DNA of 5,314 nucleotides, from NCBI GenBank assembly GCA_018239705.1, contig JAFEGS010000088.1, positions 1 to 5,314 of the forward strand. Reading direction: 5' to 3'. Position 1 is the stretch's first letter, and each line of letters opens with the position of its first letter. The translations under genes were made by a program, and so were the position numbers. The stretch is from Verrucomicrobiota bacterium. Lineage in GTDB: Bacteria > Chlamydiota > Chlamydiia > Chlamydiales > FEN-1388. The notes beneath the pieces were generated by a model. It was not told where the DNA came from. It was given only the letters and a program-made list of their open reading frames with translations, and did not search any database. Shown here piece by piece: positions 1 through 4,647 of the stretch.

Positions 1-202
1 CGCTCTTGCCAAGAACGAAGAGATCGAAAAAATCATAGAAGTCAAACAATCGGACCCGAACCCTTCTCACGGGCTTCGTTATTTCCACGAAAAATATCGC
101 TTGCCGGCTCTCCAGGTAGTTCGGCACTTGAAAAGAGAAAAGCTTGAGGGCGAAATTGAGATTATTGAGGCCAAAAACTTTCTTAAGTCACTTTTTCTCT
201 GA
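1..202 (+). CDS. C-terminal end of an AAA+ ATPase with DUF4143 domain (5' end outside window)
   Basis: This reading frame is open from the window edge (first complete codon at 2) to TGA at 200-202, giving 66 residues. They contain the signature of the C-terminal DUF4143 domain of archaeal-type ATPases: IIEVKQSD, which carries the E-x-K of a PD-(D/E)XK-like nuclease fold, then a stretch like SHGLRYFHEKY, then a hydrophobic strand LPALQVVRHLK and a terminal FLKSLFL. In this family the N-terminal AAA_14 ATPase domain precedes the part seen here, and total length is usually near 370-450 residues. The molecular substrate of these proteins is not established. The end looks natural rather than truncated. 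It belongs to a different family from the ATPase at 2920-4356, which carries DUF234. Whether the missing upstream part is intact cannot be told. Confidence 0.75.
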   Translation, partial: ALAKNEEIEKIIEVKQSDPNPSHGLRYFHEKYRLPALQVVRHLKREKLEGEIEIIEAKNFLKSLFL

Positions 203-210
203 AATTTCAT

Positions 211-345
211 ATGGATAAAAAAGTAATACAGGTCCTTGAAGACCTTCGAAAGGCCATTGAAAACGCATTTGTAATTAGGGAAGCTTCTTGCCAACGTATC
301 AGACATGGGCGGGGCTGGCTCCTTTTACATTTTATACCCAAGTAA
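211..345 (+). CDS. small 44-residue ORF of unknown function, probably a chimeric remnant
   Basis: An ATG lies 8 nt after the ATPase stop and the frame closes with TAA at 343-345. The first 20 residues (MDKKVIQVLEDLRKAIENAF) look like an amphipathic helix and could be the start of a real gene. From about 269 on, the DNA is a decayed copy of the fic gene start read in a different frame, so the rest of the ORF (ending RHGRGWLLLHFIPK) is unlikely to be a selected protein. No Shine-Dalgarno sequence is visible before the ATG. The ORF ends at 345 and the stop codon of the opposing SGNH gene starts at 346, leaving no room for a terminator between them. I do not recognise the protein and consider a gene remnant more likely than a working gene. 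Confidence 0.3.
   Translation: MDKKVIQVLEDLRKAIENAFVIREASCQRIRHGRGWLLLHFIPK
269..310 (+). pseudogene. decayed fragment of a fic gene N-terminal region
   Basis: These 42 bases align without gaps to 4741-4782 of the intact fic gene, with 36 identical positions by eye. Read in the fic frame they give L*LGKLLANVSDMG against LQQGKLLANISNMG. The first glutamine codon CAA has become TAA, and the other differences are mostly conservative (I/V, N/D). Neither the upstream DUF4172 sequence nor the downstream inhibitory and catalytic motifs can be found here, so this is a relic of a second Fic gene or of a partial duplication. The preserved protein-level similarity suggests it came from a paralog that was once functional. 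Confidence 0.6.
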
Positions 346-1482
346 CTAAGGCGTTAAAGCAAGACAAATATTTGCAAAAGTTGTCTCGTAAACCTGCTGC
401 TCAAGCCTATCGATAGATACTGTGGGACTCCGTCTATCTACCAGATGCTGATTGGTCGCAAATGATTCTATGATGTATTCGTTTGTGCGGTGAGAATAGT
501 GTGTGAGGTCTTTATATCCATTGAGATTGTGAGTGATCGAAGCGACATCTTGAAAGTCAAAAAGCTTCACATTATCCAACTTGATAAGTTCTGCATATAA
601 GTTTCTTTTGAGCTCAAGCAGCTGTAGATACCCTGCCTCATTACAGACATGGTGGATTTTATGGTATGCAATTGAATAGGGAGGAGAAAAGAAGTAAAAC
701 TCTACCTTACTCTGTTTTTTTAAAACCGGAATAATCTCCCTTTTGTAAAAATCGAGCGTGTGTTGAAACTGCTCTTGCTTTGCAAGCACATTTGTAAGGT
801 GGTATTTTCCAATAAAGCTCATGAACTGCTGCTCATTTTTGGGCGTGAGTAGCTCCTGCATGGCATTCATGGCGATTTTCCCATCAAAGGAAAACTCTTT
901 TTTATTGTGAAAACAGTGAAGCTCGTCTAAGTAGTGCTCATACTGCTCTACAGAAAAGCTATTTTTCAAATCAGAAATAGTAGCAAGAAGCACGACTGAA
1001 TCTCGCACAAAATCGTAATTATACAGGTATTTTAATTTTGAAAGGAAACTATTTTCATAGAGATAGAAGGGAAAAGGCCCCTGGTCATAGCGAACTTCGC
1101 TACAGGGCACCTTATAGGAGCTCGTATCTAATGACCAGATCACCCTTTTGAGCTGTCCTGATGCGATTGCCAGCTGCAAAATCATCAGCTGCTCGCGAGG
1201 TGTGCTCCCTGCCATACAGAGCTTAATTGTCTTTCCCCCAAATTTTTTATCGATAAAACTTGGATGAAAATTTTTTGTCATGGATGACCCAATAATGACC
1301 GTATCATAGGTATGGCTCTTTGCAAGCGCAGGAGCCTTGAAACGCTCCGGGTAGTCGATGTGATTGAGGTACCAAGGCACTCGTATGTAGTGCAGAGGAT
1401 CGATGACAAATACAAGCGCGCCCACCATAAGTGCAAAGAAGAGAAAAGCCCCACAAAAGAGGGAAATAAACTGTCTGTACAT
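346..1482 (-). CDS. SGNH/AlgX-DltD-like membrane-anchored protein, partner of the MBOAT acyltransferase
   Basis: The product (378 residues from ATG at 1482) has one N-terminal membrane anchor at about residues 5-28 and an extracytoplasmic SGNH-hydrolase-like domain. A likely nucleophile block is IIGSSM (residues 64-68, Ser in GSS), followed by MAGSTPREQ near 90. A late D-x-x-H motif, DLTH at 325-328, would supply the catalytic Asp and His. In AlgI/AlgJ/AlgX, DltB/DltD and PatA/PatB systems such proteins work with an MBOAT protein to transfer acyl groups to exported polymers. Here the preceding gene is that MBOAT. Its TGA overlaps this ATG as TGATG, which implies translational coupling. A TTG one codon upstream (1485) is possible but the ATG is better. 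The acceptor glycan is unknown. The last 15 residues (VYETTFANICLALTP) are encoded by a split repeat half at 359-392 and its flank, so the native C-terminus may have been replaced. Confidence 0.8.
   Translation of the reverse strand: MYRQFISLFCGAFLFFALMVGALVFVIDPLHYIRVPWYLNHIDYPERFKAPALAKSHTYDTVIIGSSMTKNFHPSFIDKKFGGKTIKLCMAGSTPREQLMILQLAIASGQLKRVIWSLDTSSYKVPCSEVRYDQGPFPFYLYENSFLSKLKYLYNYDFVRDSVVLLATISDLKNSFSVEQYEHYLDELHCFHNKKEFSFDGKIAMNAMQELLTPKNEQQFMSFIGKYHLTNVLAKQEQFQHTLDFYKREIIPVLKKQSKVEFYFFSPPYSIAYHKIHHVCNEAGYLQLLELKRNLYAELIKLDNVKLFDFQDVASITHNLNGYKDLTHYSHRTNEYIIESFATNQHLVDRRSPTVSIDRLEQQVYETTFANICLALTP
359..392 (+). repeat. left half of split repeat (matches 4517-4550)
   Basis: These 34 bases match 4517-4550 at 31 positions without gaps, starting GCAAGACAA and ending GTAAA. 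They contain the inner hairpin of the nested palindrome (CAAGACAA, a loop containing TTTGCAAA, then TTGTCTCG with one mismatch) but not its outer left arm. Similarity stops at 392, exactly where the second half resumes at 2868. The piece lies inside the 3' end of the SGNH gene. Confidence 0.75.
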
Positions 1483-2867
1483 CAAAACTGCCAGTATAAA
1501 AATTCTGAAACTTTATGAAAATGGATCAGTGCGTAGACAAACATAAGGGCTGTAATAACTGCACCTACAGGGCGAAAAACCTTGAAGTTTGCCGCAAGCT
1601 CCATACTGTTAGGAAGGGTGAGAACAGCTGCAAAAAGCGCGACAATAGCCCCAACCATGACTAAGAGCTCGTCAAAGGCTCCTAGTGGTTGAAAAAACCC
1701 ACTCAAGATGTTATGGGCAGAGACAATGCTATCTGCTCGAAAATAGACCCAGCCAACACAGACAGCGCACAATGTGATCGCCTGTGCAAAGAATCTTCCT
1801 CCAGGAATTTTTAAAGAGGGAAAAAAGCGCTGTCGAAACGCAGTCCACATATGACATACGACAAGAAAAAGGCCATGTAAAAGGCCCCACATAGCATAGG
1901 TCCATCCAAAGCCATGCCACATCCCGCCAAGCAGCATGGTGGTAAGCAAGTTCAGCGATTGTCTGATCTTTCCGCAGCGATTTCCACCCAAAGGAATGTA
2001 GATATACTCCTTTAAATACTGCGACAAACTGATATGCCAGCGCCTCCAAAAATCGGCAATATTCACCGCTTTGTAGGGCGAGTTAAAGTTGATTGGAAGG
2101 GTAATCCCAAACATCCGAGAGACGCCTACAGCCATATCGGAATAGCCAGAAAAATCAAAGTAGAGCTGTAGTGAAAAGCCCGCAGTAGCTGTAAAGGCCT
2201 CTGCGCATGAGATGCTCGCCTCCTGCGCGCATGCTGCCTTAAAAATAGGAGCGACGGCAAAGCTTAATGCATCTGCAAGAATCACCTTCTTAAAAAGGCC
2301 AATGACAAATAAAAAAATGCCCTCAGCCATATTCTTTGCCTTGATTGTAAACATTGCAGCGCTTTTGAATTGCGGCATGATCTCTTTGTGATGGAGAAGA
2401 GGCCCTGCAATAAGGTGTGGGAAATAGGTGATGAAGAGACAGTAGTGCATAAAATTCTTATCACACACTTGACCTCGATAGCAATCGACAAGATAGGCAA
2501 TCTGGGTAAAAGTAAAAAAGGAGATCCCAAGAGGCAAAATGATCCCTGAAAAAGCGTGAAGGCATTTATAGCCAATAAGCACGCCCACATTTGCCAAAAG
2601 TGCCGCTGTGACTACCCACACGCTCCTATTTTTACAGAGATACGAGCCTATAAGATAGTTGCATATTATCGATAGGAGAAGCAGCGCAAGATGACTTGAG
2701 TTCCACCATCCATAGAAAAAGAGAGAAGCAAGCGTGAGGGCGATGAGCGCCATCTTCCTATGCAGCTTTGCAAGCCAAAAAAAGCTAACCAGCACTACTG
2801 GCAAATAGATAAATATAAATTCGTACGAATTAAAATGCATAAAAACATGATTTTTCTATAATTTTTT
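393..2867. mobile_element. inferred inserted segment carrying the MBOAT/SGNH gene pair
   Basis: About 2475 bp separate two half-repeats that are contiguous in the copy at 4517-4585, so the intervening DNA behaves like an insertion into that site. It contains all but the last 15 codons of the SGNH gene, the whole MBOAT gene and its upstream AT-rich leader. No transposase, terminal inverted repeats or clear target-site duplication are visible at 393 or 2867, so no known mobile element type can be named. The opposite history, precise loss of such a segment from the copy at 4550, is also possible. Confidence 0.4.
1482..2840 (-). CDS. MBOAT family membrane-bound O-acyltransferase (AlgI/DltB/PatA type)
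   Basis: This 452-residue polytopic membrane protein (about 10-12 hydrophobic segments) would move acyl groups, typically acetyl from acetyl-CoA, across the cytoplasmic membrane for O-acylation of a polysaccharide or peptidoglycan. The order of motifs is that of AlgI-like proteins: N-terminal LPVVLVSFFWL and SLFFYGWW, PLGISFFTF at 103-111, FPHLIAGP at 140-147, LYFDFSGYSDMA at 226-237, DFWRRWHISLSQ at 263-274, YIPLGGNR near 281-288 and the invariant-histidine region GGMWHGFGW at 305-313 followed by GLLHG around His322. Length is within the family range. The start ATG at 2840 opens the usual N-terminus. No Shine-Dalgarno sequence precedes it and the leader is AT-rich. Its partner SGNH gene follows with a 1-bp overlap. 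The neighbourhood lacks polymer synthesis genes, so AlgI, DltB or PatA function cannot be told apart. Confidence 0.9.
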   Translation of the reverse strand: MHFNSYEFIFIYLPVVLVSFFWLAKLHRKMALIALTLASLFFYGWWNSSHLALLLLSIICNYLIGSYLCKNRSVWVVTAALLANVGVLIGYKCLHAFSGIILPLGISFFTFTQIAYLVDCYRGQVCDKNFMHYCLFITYFPHLIAGPLLHHKEIMPQFKSAAMFTIKAKNMAEGIFLFVIGLFKKVILADALSFAVAPIFKAACAQEASISCAEAFTATAGFSLQLYFDFSGYSDMAVGVSRMFGITLPINFNSPYKAVNIADFWRRWHISLSQYLKEYIYIPLGGNRCGKIRQSLNLLTTMLLGGMWHGFGWTYAMWGLLHGLFLVVCHMWTAFRQRFFPSLKIPGGRFFAQAITLCAVCVGWVYFRADSIVSAHNILSGFFQPLGAFDELLVMVGAIVALFAAVLTLPNSMELAANFKVFRPVGAVITALMFVYALIHFHKVSEFLYWQF

Positions 2868-2885
2868 AGAAGACAAGTATCTCAA
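2855..2885 (-). promoter_or_regulatory. weak candidate promoter of the MBOAT-SGNH pair
   Basis: Read on the minus strand, TTGAGA (2885-2880) lies 19 bp before TATAGA (2860-2855), about 15 bp before the MBOAT ATG. Spacing is longer than ideal. The -35 part would come from the right half-repeat and the -10 part from the inserted segment. Read-through from the ATPase gene 79 bp upstream is an alternative, since no terminator hairpin is visible between them. Confidence 0.2.
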
Positions 2886-2904
2886 TGCAAGAAGCGATTA
2901 TCTC
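2868..2904 (+). repeat. right half of split repeat (matches 4550-4585)
   Basis: These 37 bases match 4550-4585 with one substitution and one inserted C, beginning AGAAGACAAG and ending GCGATTATCTC. They carry the outer right arm of the nested palindrome and its non-palindromic tail. Similarity begins at the very base where the left half (359-392) stops. Together with 4550-4585 the piece also forms a pair of direct repeats around the ATPase gene. Confidence 0.8.
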
Positions 2905-2919
2905 GACAGGCGCAGGGCA

Positions 2920-4356
2920 TCATGGACTCTGGGTAAGAAGCGAGCCAAAGTCTATCACATGTGCAAAATAGCCTGTTTCTAGCACTTCCTCCTCCACACC
3001 GCATACATGGATCAACACTGGTAATCGAGAGAAATGCTTCGGCATTTTGATTCGCTCGATTTTTTGCTTCATCTCGTCTACAACCTGAAGAGGGATGGGT
3101 TTACGTGAGAATTTAATTTCAACGACATAAAGAAAGTTATGTCGTGTCTGAATCATATAGTCTACTTGGCAGCCCTCCTGCTGCTCTGTTTTTCTTTGAA
3201 AATAGGGATTACTACAGACGATATCAGATAACTGCAGTCCAAGAAGTGCTTGAATGGACTTACGATTTTGCAGGACAAGATTCTCAAATTGAAGAGCTAT
3301 TAGAGAGTCCCAGCCTGGCAAAGTAGCAAGAGATCTGTCCAAAAACTCATCTCGTTCAATTTTACTCTTATTAGGTGCAATGAACTTGCAGTAAAATCGT
3401 AAATAATTGTCCCTGAGGCGGTATTTACTGAGTTTGGATTCCTTACCATCCTTCACATGCCATGTAAAATCTCTTGAAACGAACCCGGCAAGGATAAGAT
3501 TTTTTAAAAAAAGACTAATCTTACCACTTTTTTTGATCCCCAGCTCTCGATACAAGTCTTCTAACTCAAAATGACCTTTGGCTAATATCTGAACGATCTT
3601 TTCATATATAACGCTGCGGTTGTTAAATAGATCGGCAAAGATATTATTAAATTCGCTAAACAGAAGACCCTCTTTTTGAAAACAGAGAGCACGTATGTTG
3701 TCGTCAGCTGGTAAACGAGGCTGTATTTCTTCTAGATATCGAGGAACACCTCCTGTAACACTAAGCATTTTTAGCTTATCATACGCTGAAATTTGTTCAG
3801 CTTGAGGCCCCCAAAATTTATTGCATACATACAGAGGAAGTTCATCCAGATGCATTTTCAGGGAAATTCGACCAAGGAAGGCAGGGTTATTGAGAATTTT
3901 TTCTTCGATCCAACTGGAGACCGAACCACATAAAATCAATGTCAGATCTGGATTGTTGGAAAAATGAAGATCCCATGCATTTTTGAGCTTGCCTAGAAAG
4001 TCAAAATCCTTTGTTCCCATCCAAGAAATTTCATCCAGAAAAATAATGACTTTGCTGTTTTGAGTCTGTTGAGCCAAATGCCAGAATAAATTTCCCCAGT
4101 CATCCGCTTTTACGCCCGGAATCCCCATCGTTTGCATCTGTCTTGCAAACTCTTCTCTTTGTGACTGCGCCGTTGTTTTTTTCACCGGGAGAATGCCGGA
4201 AAATGTCAGAGTTTTCACCCCCACCCGCTTGGAAAACTCTTGGACTAACCTACTTTTGCCAATGCGACGACGGCCTCTGATCACAATGAGTTGTGCTGTT
4301 TTCTTTTGTAGCTGAGCCTCGAGCAGTGCTAGTTCTCTCTCTCTTCCAACAAACAT
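2920..4356 (-). CDS. archaeal-type AAA+ ATPase with C-terminal DUF234 nuclease-like domain
   Basis: The 478-residue product starts MFVGRERELALLE, the standard opening of the ATPase_2 family. The Walker A motif GRRRIGKS is at 28-35 and Walker B VIIFLDE at 103-109. A sensor-like LILCGSVSSWI lies at 140-150 and the family GGVPRYL at 202-208. A probable winged-helix region follows around 250-300, with the AKGHFELEDLYRELG stretch. The C-terminus resembles DUF234: FENLVLQ near 357-363, QVDYMI near 397-402 and VVEIKFSRKP near 411-419. The acidic residues and the E-x-K are those of a PD-(D/E)XK-like fold. The cellular role of these proteins is not established, and DNA transactions or mobile-element functions are often suspected. 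ATG at 4356 is preferred over GTG at 4362 because AAGG (4365-4362) lies 5 bp before it. The gene is divergent from fic across a palindrome-rich region. Confidence 0.88.
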   Translation of the reverse strand: MFVGRERELALLEAQLQKKTAQLIVIRGRRRIGKSRLVQEFSKRVGVKTLTFSGILPVKKTTAQSQREEFARQMQTMGIPGVKADDWGNLFWHLAQQTQNSKVIIFLDEISWMGTKDFDFLGKLKNAWDLHFSNNPDLTLILCGSVSSWIEEKILNNPAFLGRISLKMHLDELPLYVCNKFWGPQAEQISAYDKLKMLSVTGGVPRYLEEIQPRLPADDNIRALCFQKEGLLFSEFNNIFADLFNNRSVIYEKIVQILAKGHFELEDLYRELGIKKSGKISLFLKNLILAGFVSRDFTWHVKDGKESKLSKYRLRDNYLRFYCKFIAPNKSKIERDEFLDRSLATLPGWDSLIALQFENLVLQNRKSIQALLGLQLSDIVCSNPYFQRKTEQQEGCQVDYMIQTRHNFLYVVEIKFSRKPIPLQVVDEMKQKIERIKMPKHFSRLPVLIHVCGVEEEVLETGYFAHVIDFGSLLTQSP

Positions 4357-4358
4357 AT

Positions 4359-4365
4359 CCACCTT
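4359..4365 (-). promoter_or_regulatory. ribosome binding site that decides the ATPase start
   Basis: The minus strand reads AAGGTGG, then two bases, then ATG at 4356. The AAGG core is 5 bases from that ATG but overlaps the upstream GTG at 4362, so initiation at the ATG is favoured and the protein starts at the conserved MFVGRE. Confidence 0.55.
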
Positions 4366-4387
4366 AGCTTAGGAGTTGAAAGTCTTG

Positions 4388-4416
4388 AGAATAGCAAAAT
4401 CGGATCACCAAATCAA
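4388..4416 (-). promoter_or_regulatory. probable sigma70-type promoter of the ATPase gene
   Basis: On the minus strand TTGATT (4416-4411) is followed after exactly 17 bp by TATTCT (4393-4388), each matching the consensus at four of six positions. Transcription would start near 4381, leaving a leader of about 25 nt that contains the AAGGTGG ribosome binding site. The -35 box overlaps the outermost GATCACCAAATC copy (4403-4414) and the spacer is covered by the flanking GCAAAAT arm. A protein bound to the palindrome would therefore block the promoter. Confidence 0.45.
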
Positions 4417-4492
4417 GAAAATGTGATTTGGTGATCTAATTTTGCACTGAAATAACAGATCACCAAATCGCATTTTCTTGATTTGGTGATCC
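4394..4492. repeat. large inverted repeat with four GATCACCAAATC units (operator-like)
   Basis: Two 36-bp arms (4402-4437 and 4457-4492) are inverted copies with a single mismatch (4424 against 4470), around a 19-bp loop. Each arm is itself an inverted pair of GATCACCAAATC with a 10-bp spacer. The units are at 4403-4414 (+), 4425-4436 (-), 4458-4469 (+) and 4480-4491 (-), with centres 22, 33 and 22 bp apart. The left pair is extended by GCAAAAT (4394-4400) and ATTTTGC (4439-4445), symmetric about the same centre. The arrangement fits a multi-site operator for a dimeric or oligomeric DNA-binding protein. Cruciform extrusion is also possible. It lies outside coding DNA between the divergent ATPase and fic genes. 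Confidence 0.85.
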
Positions 4493-4501
4493 ATACCTCC
4501 A

Positions 4502-4585
4502 ATGCTTGTCTTCTGAGCAAGACAACTATTTGCAAAAATTGTCTTGTAAAGAAGACAAGCATCTCAATGAAGAAGCGATTATCTC
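4502..4585. repeat. uninterrupted copy of the split repeat: nested palindrome plus tail
   Basis: Positions 4502-4562 form an imperfect palindrome centred on 4532. It has 13-bp perfect outer arms ATGCTTGTCTTCT and AGAAGACAAGCAT, a 3-base mismatch on each side, then 8-bp inner arms CAAGACAA and TTGTCTTG around a 13-bp loop. A non-palindromic tail runs to 4585. Bases 4517-4550 match 359-392 and bases 4550-4585 match 2868-2904. No U-run follows the stem in either direction, so an intrinsic terminator is unlikely. Confidence 0.8.
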
Positions 4586-4607
4586 AGGGTTATATATTTT
4601 TTTCCTA

Positions 4608-4636
4608 TTGCAAATGAAGCGGATATTAGGTACAAT
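4608..4636 (+). promoter_or_regulatory. candidate promoter of the fic gene
   Basis: TTGCAA (4608-4613) and TACAAT (4631-4636) are separated by 17 bp, with four of six and five of six consensus matches. The start codon begins 12 bp after the -10 box, so a transcript starting at the usual distance would have a leader of only about five bases. No Shine-Dalgarno sequence stands before the ATG, which agrees with leaderless or near-leaderless translation. Confidence 0.45.
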
Positions 4637-4647
4637 CGCTTCAAAAT

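Noticed and set aside
79..306. 75-codon minus-strand ORF opposite the ATPase end and Fic relic
   Set aside because: It is the complement of the DUF4143 reading frame and the Fic relic. Its start resembles the antisense frame of fic at 4641-5123 only because the underlying DNA is duplicated.
1312..1518. 68-codon plus-strand ORF
   Set aside because: It lies across the SGNH start and MBOAT end on the other strand, with low-complexity charged content. It is a shadow.
1729..2590. Minus-strand ORFs of 106 and 102 codons in another frame of the MBOAT gene
   Set aside because: They are hydrophobic shadows of a membrane-protein gene whose true frame carries all MBOAT motifs.
393..2867. Classical insertion sequence or transposon
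   Set aside because: The segment has no transposase, no terminal inverted repeats and no evident target-site duplication, so only a generic inserted segment is proposed.
3144..3326. 60-codon plus-strand ORF inside the ATPase gene
   Set aside because: It is antisense to the DUF234 region and has no support of its own.
4394..4492. CRISPR array
   Set aside because: The 12-bp units alternate in orientation and spacers are partly complementary to each other. There are no direct repeats of CRISPR length and no cas genes.
4502..4562. Integron attC site or intrinsic terminator
   Set aside because: No RYYYAAC/GTTRRRY core pair is present at the ends and no integrase is seen. No T-run follows the stem on either strand, so termination is not supported.
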